A stretch of DNA of 64,000 nucleotides, taken from NCBI RefSeq assembly GCF_900100735.1, contig NZ_FNCJ01000005.1:62001-126000 (forward strand), written 5' to 3'. Under the pieces are notes generated by a model. The model was not told the origin of the DNA. It saw nothing but the letters and a program-made list of their open reading frames with translations, and did not search any database. A program made the position numbers and the translations under genes. The stretch comes from Paraburkholderia phenazinium (GTDB lineage Bacteria > Pseudomonadota > Gammaproteobacteria > Burkholderiales > Burkholderiaceae). Within the stretch, counting starts at the first letter, position 1; the number at the start of each line of letters is the position of its first letter. This document shows, in pieces, positions 1-9,059 of the stretch.

Positions 1-1
1 C

Positions 2-1480
2 TTCTCGTTCACCATGTTCCTCTCCGGGGGCGTGATGGCGCTGATGATCCGTGCCGAACTGTTCGAACCGGGCCTGCAGATCATGCGTCCCGAGTTCTTC
101 AACCAGTTGACCACCATGCACGGCCTGATCATGGTGTTCGGCGCGATCATGCCGGCCTTCGTCGGTTTCGCGAACTGGATGGTGCCGCTGCAGATCGGCG
201 CATCGGACATGGCTTTTGCGCGGATGAACAACTTCAGCTTCTGGCTGCTGCCGGTGGCGGCGGTCCTGCTGGTGGGTTCGTTCTTTGCGCCGGGTGGCGC
301 CACGGCTGCCGGCTGGACGCTGTACGCACCACTCTCCACGCAGATGGGCCCGGGCATGGACTTCGCGATTTTCGCGGTCCACTTGATGGGTGCCTCGTCG
401 ATCATGGGCGGCATCAACATCGTCGTGACGATCCTGAACATGCGCGCGCCGGGCCTGACGCTGATGAAGATGCCGATGTTCGTCTGGACGTGGCTCATCA
501 CCGCTTACCTGCTGATCGCCGTGATGCCGGTTCTGGCCGGTGCGATCACCATGCTGCTGTTCGACCGCCACTTCGGCACGTCGTTCTTCAATGCGGCCGG
601 TGGCGGCGACCCGGTGATGTACCAGCATATCTTCTGGTTCTTCGGGCACCCCGAGGTGTACATCATGATCTTGCCGGCGTTCGGGATCGTGTCGCAGGTG
701 ATTCCGGCGTTCTCGCGCAAGCCGCTGTTCGGTTATAGCTCGATGGTGTACGCCACGTCGTCGATCGCCATCCTGTCGTTCATGGTCTGGGCGCACCACA
801 TGTTCGCCACCGGCATGCCGGTGACCGGCCAGTTGTTCTTCATGTACGCCACGATGCTGATCGCCGTGCCGACGGGCGTGAAGGTGTTCAACTGGGTGGC
901 CACGATGTGGCGCGGTTCGCTGACGTTCGAAACCCCGATGCTGTTTGCGGTGGGCTTCCTGTTCGTGTTCACGTTCGGCGGTCTGACGGGCCTGATGCTC
1001 GCCATGGCGCCGCTCGACATCCAGTATCACGGTACCTACTTCGTGGTGGCGCACTTCCACTACGTGCTGGTGGCGGGTTCTCTGTTCGGTCTCTTCTCCG
1101 GCTGGTACTACTGGTCGCCGAAATGGACCGGCTGGATGTACAACGAGACGCGCGGCAAGATCCACTTCTGGGCCTCGATGATCTTCTTTAACCTCGCCTT
1201 CCTGCCGATGCACTTCGTGGGTCTCGCAGGCATGCCGCGTCGTTACGCCGATTACCCGGCGCAGTTCACCGACTGGAACCAGGTCATCACGATCGGCGCG
1301 TTCGGCTTCGGCCTCGCCCAGGTGTACTTCCTGTTTGCTGTGGCGCTGCCGGCTTACCGCGGCGGCGGCGAGCTCGAAAAGGCCGGCGACAAGCCGTGGG
1401 ACGGCGCGACGGGTCTCGAATGGACCGTGCCGAGCCCGGCTCCGTTCCATACGTTCGAACACCCGCCGACGGTCGAGTAA
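2..1480 (+). CDS. ctaD: Cytochrome c oxidase subunit I (aa3-type), 5'-truncated by window edge
   Basis: Catalytic subunit of the haem-copper terminal oxidase in the inner membrane; it oxidises cytochrome c, reduces O2 and pumps protons. The reading frame is open from base 2, so the start lies outside the window and 492 residues remain. HPEVYI near fragment residue 216 carries the CuB histidine and the cross-linked tyrosine, a His-His pair follows in AHHMFATG, and HFHYVLV near residue 350 carries the haem ligands. Many hydrophobic helices are visible. It is followed by the assembly genes and ctaE. Identity is secure; the N-terminus cannot be judged. Confidence 0.97.
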   Translation, partial: FSFTMFLSGGVMALMIRAELFEPGLQIMRPEFFNQLTTMHGLIMVFGAIMPAFVGFANWMVPLQIGASDMAFARMNNFSFWLLPVAAVLLVGSFFAPGGATAAGWTLYAPLSTQMGPGMDFAIFAVHLMGASSIMGGINIVVTILNMRAPGLTLMKMPMFVWTWLITAYLLIAVMPVLAGAITMLLFDRHFGTSFFNAAGGGDPVMYQHIFWFFGHPEVYIMILPAFGIVSQVIPAFSRKPLFGYSSMVYATSSIAILSFMVWAHHMFATGMPVTGQLFFMYATMLIAVPTGVKVFNWVATMWRGSLTFETPMLFAVGFLFVFTFGGLTGLMLAMAPLDIQYHGTYFVVAHFHYVLVAGSLFGLFSGWYYWSPKWTGWMYNETRGKIHFWASMIFFNLAFLPMHFVGLAGMPRRYADYPAQFTDWNQVITIGAFGFGLAQVYFLFAVALPAYRGGGELEKAGDKPWDGATGLEWTVPSPAPFHTFEHPPTVE

Positions 1481-1533
1481 CGGTCGACTAACGGTCAACC
1501 AGGCAATTGTTCGATGCGGCATTCCCGGTTCTG

Positions 1534-1564
1534 ACCCGGTCCTGGCATAAGCGCCAGGCCGGGT
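1534..1564 (+). other. Imperfect hairpin downstream of ctaD
   Basis: ACCCGG-T-CCTGGC pairs with GCCAGGCCGGGT across a 6-base loop, leaving one bulged T. No T-tract follows, so it looks more like an mRNA-stabilising or processing hairpin between ctaD and the small assembly ORF than a full terminator. Function is inferred. Confidence 0.4.
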
Positions 1565-1640
1565 GCAGCAAAGCCGCAGAGTCGGACGGTGGCAGCGCGG
1601 TGATCCTTATCAGTGCAGTAAAGGTTCGAGAAACTCCAGC

Positions 1641-1775
1641 ATGACCCGGAATCCACAACAGCGACGTACGCCCGAGGAAATCCGCGCGGGCAACCGGCGG
1701 CTCGGTCTGATCATGCTTGCCATCGCCGCCGCGTTTTTCGTGGGTATTTTCATCAGGCAGAGCTTTTTCTCCTGA
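1641..1775 (+). CDS. Cytochrome oxidase small assembly protein (44 aa)
   Basis: Short basic N-terminus (MTRNPQQRRTPEEIRAGNRR) followed by one membrane helix (about residues 22-41) and a short tail ending RQSFFS. Small proteins of this form lie between ctaD and ctaG in many betaproteobacteria and are annotated as small cytochrome oxidase assembly proteins; the biochemical role is not established. The frame is open farther upstream, but the ATG at 1641 begins at the conserved-looking TRNPQQRRTPEE segment. The gap to ctaG is 72 bases, fitting one transcription unit. Confidence 0.75.
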   Translation: MTRNPQQRRTPEEIRAGNRRLGLIMLAIAAAFFVGIFIRQSFFS

Positions 1776-1847
1776 GCCTTGGTGCGGTGTAGGGGTTTGT
1801 CTGAGCTGGATGTCTGAGCTGTTTTGATGGCTTGTTGAGGAAGTTCG

Positions 1848-2459
1848 ATGTCGACGCAACCGCCGCTCGAGACCGACCGCTCGTTTAACCGGTCGATGCT
1901 GATCAAGCTGGTCGTGGTCGCGTTCCTGATGTTCGGTTTCGGGTTTGCGCTGGTGCCGATGTACCGCGCGATCTGCCAGATTACCGGTATCAACAATCTC
2001 GTGCAGCGCGACGCGACGGCACGGGAAGCGAAGAATACGCAGGTCGACATGAGCCGCACGATTTCGATCGAATTCGATGCGAACGCGCGCGGCCCGCTCG
2101 GTTTCAAGCCGGAGCAGCACAGCCTCGACGTGCATCCCGGCGAAGTTACGACGGTGATGTACACGGTGAGCAACGAACAGGCGCGCACGATCCACGCGCA
2201 AGCCATTCCGAGCTACGCACCGAAGCAGGCCACCGAGTACTTCAAGAAGATCGAATGCTTTTGTTTTACGCAGCAGACGTTGGCTGCAAACGAGGTCAAG
2301 CGGTTGCCGGTGGTGTTCGTCGTCGACCCGAAATTGCCGAAGGATGTGAAGACGATCACCTTGTCGTACACGTTCTTCGAACTCAATACACCCGCGCCGG
2401 TGACGAGCGGGACGGCGGGGCCGGCCAAGGCTGCGGTGACGGTACCCGAGCCAGCCTGA
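1848..2459 (+). CDS. ctaG: Cytochrome c oxidase assembly protein CtaG/Cox11
   Basis: Copper chaperone that helps build the CuB centre of subunit I. The 203 residues have an N-terminal membrane anchor (about 18-40) and a periplasmic Cox11 domain. The copper-binding Cys-Phe-Cys-Phe motif is present, with cysteines at residues 137 and 139. A short Ala/Pro-rich tail ends the protein. It lies between ctaD and ctaE, as usual in this group. Length and motif agree with the family, so confidence is high. Confidence 0.95.
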   Translation: MSTQPPLETDRSFNRSMLIKLVVVAFLMFGFGFALVPMYRAICQITGINNLVQRDATAREAKNTQVDMSRTISIEFDANARGPLGFKPEQHSLDVHPGEVTTVMYTVSNEQARTIHAQAIPSYAPKQATEYFKKIECFCFTQQTLAANEVKRLPVVFVVDPKLPKDVKTITLSYTFFELNTPAPVTSGTAGPAKAAVTVPEPA

Positions 2460-2495
2460 TGCGGCACACGTGACGGGCGAAGGAAGAAGAAGGTA

Positions 2496-2720
2496 ATGAG
2501 CCACAACGATGGGAGCGATGAGGGTCGTAGCGGTCGAAAGAGCAGCTTCGGCCAGTCGATGAAGGCCGTGTTCTGGGCGTTTTTCGGCGTGCGCAAGCGG
2601 CGCGACCTGGAATCGGATGCCAGTCAGCTCAACCCGCTGCATGTGCTGCTCGCGGCGCTGATCGGTGCGGCCATCTTTATCGGTATCCTGATTCTGGTCG
2701 TACGCGCGGTGGTGGGCTAA
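2496..2720 (+). CDS. DUF2970 family small membrane protein
   Basis: A 74-residue protein with a charged N-terminal half (FFGVRKRRDLESDASQLNP) and one C-terminal membrane helix (about 48-72). This matches the DUF2970 family, which sits in cytochrome oxidase loci of betaproteobacteria. Function is unknown; the position between ctaG and ctaE suggests a part in oxidase assembly or stability. A purine-rich stretch (gaaggaagaagg) just upstream is a good ribosome binding site. Confidence 0.8.
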   Translation: MSHNDGSDEGRSGRKSSFGQSMKAVFWAFFGVRKRRDLESDASQLNPLHVLLAALIGAAIFIGILILVVRAVVG

Positions 2721-2884
2721 GCGGCCCGGCGCGCAGCAACAAAAGCGGCAACAGTGGGCGGCCTTGGGCCAAAAGCGCGGCCCCAAAGATTAGAGTGAAG
2801 CGGTGCGGTATCGACGCACCGCCGAAGAGACAGCCGGATTAACCGGGTCAAGCGGAACAACTGGACTGAAGTGGAGAATCAAGA

Positions 2885-3742
2885 ATGAGCGGTCAAAACG
2901 AGAGCCCGTACTATTTCGTACCGCATCCGTCGCGGCATCCGATCAGCGCGGCCATCGGGCTGCTGGTCATGCTGTCATCGCTTGCGGCGTGGATCAACGG
3001 CGAAAGCTGGGCGCCTATCACGGTGCTCGCCGGCTTGCTGTGGCTGCTCTTCACGTTGTGGCACTGGTTCGGCGACGCGATCTCCGAGTCGGAAGGCGGC
3101 ATGTACGGCAAGAACGTCGACAAGTCGTACCGCTGGAGCATGAGCTGGTTCATCTTTTCCGAAGTCATGTTCTTCGGCGCATTTTTCGGCGCGCTGTTCT
3201 ATGCCCGTGAAATCGCCATGCATCAACTGGGCAGTCTCGACTACAAGCTGATCTGGCCGGATTTCTCTGCGGTGTGGCCGAACACCGGCCCGGCAACGCT
3301 GGTGTCGCACTTTAAGTCGATGCAGCCGTGGCCGGTGCCGACCATCAACACGGCGCTGCTGCTGTCCTCGGGAGCGACGCTGACGGTGGCTCACCACGCA
3401 CTGCGTGAGAACCATCGCAACAAGACGATCGCGTGGCTGGCCGCTACCGTCGTGCTGGGCCTGTGCTTCCTGTTCCTGCAGGGCTTCGAGTACTACCACG
3501 CATATAACGAACTGAACCTGACGCTGGCCTCGGGCGTCTACGGCTCGACGTTCTTCCTGCTGACCGGGTTCCACGGTTTCCACGTGTTCCTCGGTGGCAC
3601 GATGCTGACGGTGGTGCTGGTGCGCGTGATTCGCGGCCACTTCACCGCTGACCATCACTTCGCCTTTGAAGGCGCGGCCTGGTACTGGCACTTTGTGGAC
3701 GTGGTGTGGCTCGGGCTGTACGTGGTGGTGTACTGGCTGTAA
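2885..3742 (+). CDS. ctaE: Cytochrome c oxidase subunit III
   Basis: Core membrane subunit of the aa3 oxidase. It has 285 residues with about seven hydrophobic helices. Family signatures include WWRD-like GDAISESEGGMYG, EVMFFGAFFGALF, GFHGFHVFLGG and the C-terminal AWYWHFVDVVWLGLYV. The upstream GGAGAATCAAG supplies a ribosome binding site for the ATG at 2885. It is the last gene of the ctaD-ctaG-ctaE block and is followed by an intrinsic terminator. Confidence 0.97.
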   Translation: MSGQNESPYYFVPHPSRHPISAAIGLLVMLSSLAAWINGESWAPITVLAGLLWLLFTLWHWFGDAISESEGGMYGKNVDKSYRWSMSWFIFSEVMFFGAFFGALFYAREIAMHQLGSLDYKLIWPDFSAVWPNTGPATLVSHFKSMQPWPVPTINTALLLSSGATLTVAHHALRENHRNKTIAWLAATVVLGLCFLFLQGFEYYHAYNELNLTLASGVYGSTFFLLTGFHGFHVFLGGTMLTVVLVRVIRGHFTADHHFAFEGAAWYWHFVDVVWLGLYVVVYWL

Positions 3743-3866
3743 AGCTTTCGGGTCTGCGCGCAGTACTTATTACCGCGGTCTTTGCTGCGGGTCACGTGCA
3801 GACGTTTGAATTGCCGGTTTCGCTGCAGGCCGCGAAATCAACGAGTAGTATGCAGGCCTGACGCAG

Positions 3867-3898
3867 CGCCGCCCTCGACCCTGTCAGGGCGGCGTTTT
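3867..3898 (+). terminator. Intrinsic terminator after ctaE
   Basis: CGCCGCCCT (3867-3875) pairs with AGGGCGGCG (3886-3894), followed by TTTT. It ends the ctaD-ctaE transcript and separates it from the leftward twin-TM gene. Confidence 0.8.
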
Positions 3899-3972
3899 GC
3901 TTCTGGGGCGCTAATGGGGCGCTTACGGAGCGGGACTGAAGCGGAACTGCCGCGGAAATCCCGCGCCGTCGC

Positions 3973-4182
3973 CTAGCGGCCGTAAGGGATGCCGGTCGAC
4001 TGGATCCAGCCCATCCAGTGCGCAAACAGGATGAAGAGGAACAGCGAGATCGACAGGCCCACCCGGGTGGCCAGCGACCAGACCATGCGTTTCGTCTTAC
4101 CCTTGTCGTGCATCATGAAGTACAGCGCCGAGGCCATGCTGGCGATGATCAGGGCAAAGGCGATGGGAACGAGAATGTGCAT
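3973..4182 (-). CDS. DUF2909 family twin-transmembrane protein
   Basis: A 69-residue protein with two membrane helices, one at the N-terminus (about 3-24) and one at about 41-62, joined by a basic loop (MMHDKGKTKRMVW). This is the DUF2909 'twin transmembrane protein' layout found beside SURF1 in betaproteobacterial cytochrome oxidase loci. It is transcribed divergently from SURF1, 87 bases away. Function unknown; a role in oxidase biogenesis is inferred from location only. Confidence 0.8.
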   Translation of the reverse strand: MHILVPIAFALIIASMASALYFMMHDKGKTKRMVWSLATRVGLSISLFLFILFAHWMGWIQSTGIPYGR

Positions 4183-4269
4183 GAAATCAGCTGAAATTCA
4201 GGAGCGCGAAGGCAATATGGTTATTATCGCACCGTGCGTGGCGCCCCGTGTACCGGTGGGGCAGGCGCA

Positions 4270-4986
4270 ATGAAGATCCGCTGGTTGCCCGCACTGTTGA
4301 TCCTGATCGTCGTCGCGGTAACCGTGCGGCTGGGCTTCTGGCAGCGCGATCGCGCGCATCAGAAAGAGGCGCTGCAGGCCCACATTACGCAGTTCGAGAA
4401 CGCGCCGGCCGAGCCGATCGGCAGCGCCCCGATTGCGTTGAAAGACATCGAGTTTCACCGGGTGCGCGCCCGCGGCAGTTTCGTCGCTGACAAAGCGATC
4501 TATCTCGACAATCGCCCGTATAACGATCAGCCGGGCTTTTACGTCGTGATGCCCTTTAAACTCGCCGACGGCGGCTATGTTCTGGTCAATCGCGGCTGGT
4601 TGCCGCGCAACATCAACGACCGCACCGTGATCGCGCCGTACGTCACGCCGCCGGGTCAGATCGAGATCGAAGGGATTGCGCGGGCCGATGCCACCCGAGC
4701 GTTCGAGCTGGGGCAGGGCGGTTCGGCTCCGCACCAGTCGATCCGGCAGAATCTGGACGTGGGGGCCTACGCCGCCGAGACGGGTCTGCCGCTGCAGCCG
4801 TTCGTGATCCAGCAGTTGAGCGACGACGGCGACAAGCTGGTGCGCGACTGGCCGGCCCCGGATACCGACGTCGAACGCAATTACGGCTACATGCTCCAAT
4901 GGTGGGGCATGGCCATCGCGGCGCTCGCTTTTGGCTTGTATGCCGCGCGGCGCGCGGCAAAGAAAGAGCACGTGCCCAGCGCTTGA
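4270..4986 (+). CDS. SURF1 family cytochrome oxidase assembly protein
   Basis: Membrane protein of 238 residues that assists haem a insertion into subunit I. Family features are a start-proximal helix ending in LGFWQRDRAHQK, the internal YLDNRPYNDQPGFYVVMPF and VLVNRGWLPRN segments, and a C-terminal helix beginning NYGYMLQWWGMAIAALAFG. An in-frame start 36 bases upstream exists, but the ATG at 4270 puts the helix directly at the N-terminus as in relatives. The next gene starts 34 bases after its stop. Confidence 0.93.
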   Translation: MKIRWLPALLILIVVAVTVRLGFWQRDRAHQKEALQAHITQFENAPAEPIGSAPIALKDIEFHRVRARGSFVADKAIYLDNRPYNDQPGFYVVMPFKLADGGYVLVNRGWLPRNINDRTVIAPYVTPPGQIEIEGIARADATRAFELGQGGSAPHQSIRQNLDVGAYAAETGLPLQPFVIQQLSDDGDKLVRDWPAPDTDVERNYGYMLQWWGMAIAALAFGLYAARRAAKKEHVPSA

Positions 4987-5020
4987 TGCGCGCCGCGCAA
5001 TTATTGAAAGAGGTTCTGTA

Positions 5021-5683
5021 GTGTCGACGCAATCTCCCCGTTCGCCGCAAGCCGGCAAACCCGCCGGCCCTGCGGTCATGCCCGGCCAGCCCCGCAGCAA
5101 AGGGTCGTGGCAACGCGGCCGCTGGATGATGCTGTTGATCGCGCTGGTGTGTGCGGCCCCCGTGGTCGGCTCGTATTTCACCTACTACGTGATCAAGCCG
5201 AGCGGCGGCACCACCAGCTACGGCACGCTCATCGAGCCGCAGCGGCCGATTCCCGATGCGCTGGTGGTGACGGGGCAAGATGGCAAGCCGCTGAAACTCG
5301 CATCGCTGCGCGGCAAGTGGCTGATGGTTTCGGTCGACAGCAGCGCCTGCGACAAGGCCTGCGTAACCAAGCTGTATTTCATGCGCCAGGTGCGCGCCAC
5401 CCAAGGCCCGGAGCGCGACCGGGTCGTCGAGGTCTGGCTGCGCACCGACGCGGGGAACGTGGCCGACGTGATCCAGACTGCCTATCCGGACACGCGCAAG
5501 CTGATTGCCGATCCGGCAGCCCTCGCGGCATGGCTGCCCGTCGATGCCGGCACGGCGCTCACCGATCACATCTTCGTGGTCGATCCGAACGGCAACCTGA
5601 TGATGCGTTTCCCGAAAGATCCGAACCCGAGCAAGATCAAGGGCGACATAACCAAGCTGCTGAAGTGGTCGAGCATCGGCTGA
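5021..5683 (+). CDS. SCO-like thioredoxin-fold membrane protein of the cytochrome oxidase locus
   Basis: A 220-residue protein: Pro-rich cytoplasmic N-terminus, one membrane anchor (about 35-55), then a thioredoxin-like periplasmic domain. A Cys-x3-Cys pair at residues 110 and 114 (SSACDKACV) resembles the SCO1 copper site, and a FVVDPNGNLMMRF strand recalls the SCO/peroxiredoxin fold. The GTG at 5021 is chosen because AAAGAGG lies just before it; the longer frame overlaps SURF1. It probably works in oxidase assembly. Often annotated loosely as 'cytochrome c oxidase subunit I'-like, which I think is wrong. Confidence 0.75.
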   Translation: MSTQSPRSPQAGKPAGPAVMPGQPRSKGSWQRGRWMMLLIALVCAAPVVGSYFTYYVIKPSGGTTSYGTLIEPQRPIPDALVVTGQDGKPLKLASLRGKWLMVSVDSSACDKACVTKLYFMRQVRATQGPERDRVVEVWLRTDAGNVADVIQTAYPDTRKLIADPAALAAWLPVDAGTALTDHIFVVDPNGNLMMRFPKDPNPSKIKGDITKLLKWSSIG

Positions 5684-5772
5684 TGCGGCGTTTTATCGCA
5701 CGCCAGGGTGTACCGCGGATCGGACCCCTGTAGCACTATTGGCCGCTGCGTTTATTGCGAGAAGGTAGAGAG

Positions 5773-6882
5773 ATGTTCGTATTGCAACTGGGCCTGATTG
5801 GCTTGTGCATTGCGTTGCTGCCGCTGTCCTACGTATGGGTCAGGGCCGACGACAATAAATTCCGCAAGCTTGTCTGGGTCACCACCTTCATGACGCTGGA
5901 CCTCGTGATGTTCGGCGGCTTCACCCGCCTGACCGACTCCGGGCTCGGCTGTCCTGACTGGCCCGGTTGCTACGGCACGGCCTCGCCGTTTGTCGCCCAC
6001 GCGGCGATTGCCGCGGCTCACCAGGCGCTGCCCACCGGCCCCGTCAGCATGACCAAGGCGTGGATCGAAATGATCCACCGTTACTTCGCCATGGCGATCG
6101 GCGTGCTGATCGTCGCGCAGACGGTGATTGCGTGGGTCGCGCGCATCAAGCGGCGTCCGTTGCACGTCTCGCCGTGGTGGCCGACTTCGCTGCTGCTGTT
6201 GATTCTGGTGCAAGGCGCGTTCGGTGCATGGACCGTTACGCTCAAACTGCAGCCGGTGATCGTCACGACGCACCTGCTGCTGGGCCTCGCGCTGCTTGGC
6301 ACGCTCGGCTGGCTGGCGGCGCGCCAGACGCCGCTGCCCGCCTATGAACCCGAAGCGGCACAGTGGCGCACGGCGGCGCTCGCTGGTCTCGCGTTGCTGG
6401 TCGCGCAGATCGCGCTGGGCGGCTGGGTCAGCACCAACTACGCGGTGCTCGCCTGCACGGACTTCCCGACCTGCAACGGTCAATGGATTCCGCCGATGGA
6501 TTTCGCGCACGGCTTCCACCTGTGGCGTGCGCTCGGCATGACCGGCGACGGCGAGATGATTACCCAGGATGCGCTGGTGGCGATCCACTGGACCCATCGG
6601 ACCTTTGCGATCGTCGTGATCGCTTATCTGCTCTGGTTTGCGCTGAAGGTGCGCCGCTTCGAATCGCTGCGCCGTCCCGCCAACGGTGTGTTGCTGGTGG
6701 TGCTGATCCAGTTCATCACCGGCCTCTCCAACATTGTCCTGCAATGGCCGTTGCCCATTGCAGTCGCCCATAACGGCGGCGCCGCAATCCTGCTGCTGCT
6801 GCTCGTTATGCTAAACTTTCGAATCGCTTATAGCCGTCCCGGCCGCGCCGCCTTGTCTGCGCGCGACGCCGCGCCAGCGTGA
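5773..6882 (+). CDS. ctaA: Haem A synthase (COX15/CtaA family)
   Basis: Oxidises haem O to haem A for the aa3 oxidase. The 369 residues contain about eight membrane helices. Conserved segments include FGGFTRLTDSGLGCPDWPGC near the N-terminus, HRYFAMAIG, TTHLLLGLALLG and IHWTHRTFA, which supply the haem-ligand histidines. The ATG at 5773 follows GGTAGAGAG; an upstream TTG in frame is less likely. ctaB follows 6 bases after the stop, so the two haem-modifying enzymes are co-transcribed. Confidence 0.95.
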   Translation: MFVLQLGLIGLCIALLPLSYVWVRADDNKFRKLVWVTTFMTLDLVMFGGFTRLTDSGLGCPDWPGCYGTASPFVAHAAIAAAHQALPTGPVSMTKAWIEMIHRYFAMAIGVLIVAQTVIAWVARIKRRPLHVSPWWPTSLLLLILVQGAFGAWTVTLKLQPVIVTTHLLLGLALLGTLGWLAARQTPLPAYEPEAAQWRTAALAGLALLVAQIALGGWVSTNYAVLACTDFPTCNGQWIPPMDFAHGFHLWRALGMTGDGEMITQDALVAIHWTHRTFAIVVIAYLLWFALKVRRFESLRRPANGVLLVVLIQFITGLSNIVLQWPLPIAVAHNGGAAILLLLLVMLNFRIAYSRPGRAALSARDAAPA

Positions 6883-6888
6883 CCCCAC

Positions 6889-7794
6889 ATGGACAGCACA
6901 ACTCTTTCCCAGACCCCCGGTAGTCGGATCTCCCAGTACATCGCGCTGACCAAGCCGCGCGTGACGCAGCTTGCCGTGTTCTGCGCAGTGATCGGTATGT
7001 TCCTCTCCACGCCCGGCATGGTGCCGTGGACCCCGTTGATCGGCGGCACCGTCGGCATCTGGCTGCTCGCCGGTGCGGCGTTCGCCATCAACTGCCTGGT
7101 CGAGCAGAAAATCGACGCGAAAATGCGCCGCACCTCGTGGCGGCCGTCCGCACGCGGCGAGATCACGACCACGCAGATCCTGCTGTTTTCCGCCGTGCTC
7201 GGCGGTCTCGGCATGTGGACGCTCTACACGTTCGCCAATCCGCTGACCATGTGGCTCACGCTTGCCACCTTCGTCGGCTACGCGGTCATCTACACGCTGT
7301 TGCTCAAGCCGGCCACGCCGCAGAACATCGTGATCGGCGGCGCCTCGGGCGCCATGCCGCCGGCGCTTGGCTGGGCCGCAGTCACGGGCCACGTGCCGGG
7401 CGACGCCTGGATTCTGGTGCTGATCATTTTCGTGTGGACGCCGCCGCATTTCTGGGCGCTCGCTCTGTATCGCCGCAAAGACTACGAAAACGCCGGTCTG
7501 CCGATGCTGCCGAACACCCACGGCGAACAGTACACCCGGCTGCATATTTTCCTGTACTCCGTGATCCTGTTCGCGGTCGCGCTGATGCCGTTCATCTCGG
7601 GCATGAGCGGCGTCGTTTATCTGGTGGCGGCGGTGCTGCTCGGCGCCGTGTTCCTCGCCTACGCGTGGAAGATCTATCGGGAGTACTCCGATACGCTCGC
7701 GCGTCAGTTGTTCCGTTACTCGATCATTTATCTGTCGCTGCTGTTCGCCGCGCTGTTGATCGATCACTATGCACGTGTCTTGATCGGCGCGTAA
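6889..7794 (+). CDS. ctaB: Protohaem IX farnesyltransferase (haem O synthase)
   Basis: UbiA-family prenyltransferase that adds a farnesyl group to haem B. It has 301 residues with about nine membrane helices. The prenyl-diphosphate site is [19 protein letters not shown], which has Glu where many relatives have the first Asp; the second motif includes [20 protein letters not shown]. It sits between ctaA and the SCO gene, with gaps of 6 and 4 bases. Confidence 0.96.
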   Translation: MDSTTLSQTPGSRISQYIALTKPRVTQLAVFCAVIGMFLSTPGMVPWTPLIGGTVGIWLLAGAAFAINCLVEQKIDAKMRRTSWRPSARGEITTTQILLFSAVLGGLGMWTLYTFANPLTMWLTLATFVGYAVIYTLLLKPATPQNIVIGGASGAMPPALGWAAVTGHVPGDAWILVLIIFVWTPPHFWALALYRRKDYENAGLPMLPNTHGEQYTRLHIFLYSVILFAVALMPFISGMSGVVYLVAAVLLGAVFLAYAWKIYREYSDTLARQLFRYSIIYLSLLFAALLIDHYARVLIGA

Positions 7795-7798
7795 TACC

Positions 7799-8416
7799 AT
7801 GCTTACACACCGGCTAGCGCGCGTGGCGCGCACCGCCTTGATGGCCTGTGCGCTCGGCGGCGCGGTATTGGCCTCAGGCTGCGGCAAACCTGCTCCCTCG
7901 TTCCAGAACGTCGACATCACCGGCAATACGCAGTTCGGTTCGGACTTTTCGTTGCCCGACACCAGCGGCAAGATTCGCACGCTCGCGGACTACAAGGGCA
8001 AGGTGGTGGTGCTGTTCTTCGGCTACACGCATTGCCCCGATGTCTGTCCGACCACGATGGCCGAACTGTCGCAAGCACTCGAGCAACTGGGCCAGACGGA
8101 TGCCAAGCGGGTTCAGGTGCTGTTCGTCACGGTCGATCCCGAGCGCGACACGGCAGCGTTGATGGCGCAGTACGTGCCGGCCTTCAATCCTTCGTTTGTC
8201 GGCTTGCGCCCGGCCGATCAGGAGCAGCTCACCAAGGTGACGAAGGACTTCCGCGTCTACTACGCCAAGGTGCCGGGTAAGACGCCCGATAGCTACACGA
8301 TGGACCACACAGCGGCCAGCTTTGTCTTCGACCCCGATGGCAAGCTGCGACTCTTTGCCCGCGACGGGCAGGGCGCCGCGCCGTGGGTGCACGATATCAA
8401 GCTGCTCCTCGGTTAA
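7799..8416 (+). CDS. SCO1/SenC family copper chaperone
   Basis: Periplasmic thioredoxin-fold protein that delivers copper to the CuA centre of cytochrome oxidase. The 205 residues start with a lipoprotein signal (GAVLASGC, Cys at about residue 28). The copper site is CPDVC (Cys79 and Cys83) plus His170 in TMDHTAAS. It starts 4 bases after ctaB and closes the cta assembly operon. Confidence 0.94.
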   Translation: MLTHRLARVARTALMACALGGAVLASGCGKPAPSFQNVDITGNTQFGSDFSLPDTSGKIRTLADYKGKVVVLFFGYTHCPDVCPTTMAELSQALEQLGQTDAKRVQVLFVTVDPERDTAALMAQYVPAFNPSFVGLRPADQEQLTKVTKDFRVYYAKVPGKTPDSYTMDHTAASFVFDPDGKLRLFARDGQGAAPWVHDIKLLLG

Positions 8417-8423
8417 GTCTCAG

Positions 8424-8450
8424 TCACGCGCTTGCTGGGCAGGCGCGTGA
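8424..8450. terminator. Hairpin between convergent SCO and YciI genes
   Basis: TCACGCGC (8424-8431) pairs exactly with GCGCGTGA (8443-8450) across an 11-base loop. There is no T-tract on either side, so its role as a terminator is uncertain. Confidence 0.4.
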
Positions 8451-8527
8451 TGTCCCGCTGTTCTTCTGCTGCGCCCCCTTTTCTCCGCTCGTTAGGTCAT
8501 TTTCCCGCTCGTGACGTCAGCGAAGAT

Positions 8528-8818
8528 TCACGCCGGAACCGGCAGGTTCAGCCCCGGCGCGAGCCGCGTTGCCTTGAATTCCGTCACGTCGTAACGCGCC
8601 ACTTTCTGCTGTGCGAACGGATCGGTGGCGAGCAGCGCGTCGAGCTCCTCGCGCTCGAGGTTGACCGCGAGAATGACGCCGCCGTCGCGCGGCACTTTCG
8701 GGCCCGCGGCCACGAACACGCCGGCTTCGAATTGCTCATTGAGGAAAGCACGATGCGCTTCGAGCGCGTCGTCGACCTGTTCAAGCGGCACGATATAGGT
8801 GAGATTGATGACGTACAT
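8528..8818 (-). CDS. YciI family protein
   Basis: A 96-residue YciI-like (ferredoxin-fold) protein. It has the family's His in EAHRAFLNEQ and the GPKVPRDGGVILA segment with the conserved Asp. Relatives are small dimeric enzymes or accessory domains, mostly of unknown substrate. It is convergent with the SCO gene and divergent from the chemoreceptor. No operon partner is visible. Confidence 0.85.
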   Translation of the reverse strand: MYVINLTYIVPLEQVDDALEAHRAFLNEQFEAGVFVAAGPKVPRDGGVILAVNLEREELDALLATDPFAQQKVARYDVTEFKATRLAPGLNLPVPA

Positions 8819-9059
8819 GGATAGCCTCGTTTAGAAAGCGTGGTGCGCCTCGTGAGCGGCCACAGGTTGGCCATTATCGTTCGGTGCTCAAACCCTTGCA
8901 CGTGTGCGACCTGTCTGGGCCGTCGCTGGTCTCCTGCTATTCCCACCCGTTCCCGCCTCAAGTTGCCCCATTTCGGTGCCGTTATCCGTAAGGCAATCGT
9001 TTGCGATGAATGCCGCCGGGAGCGGTGCAAGCGAAAACCACACAGAAGAGACCAACACA

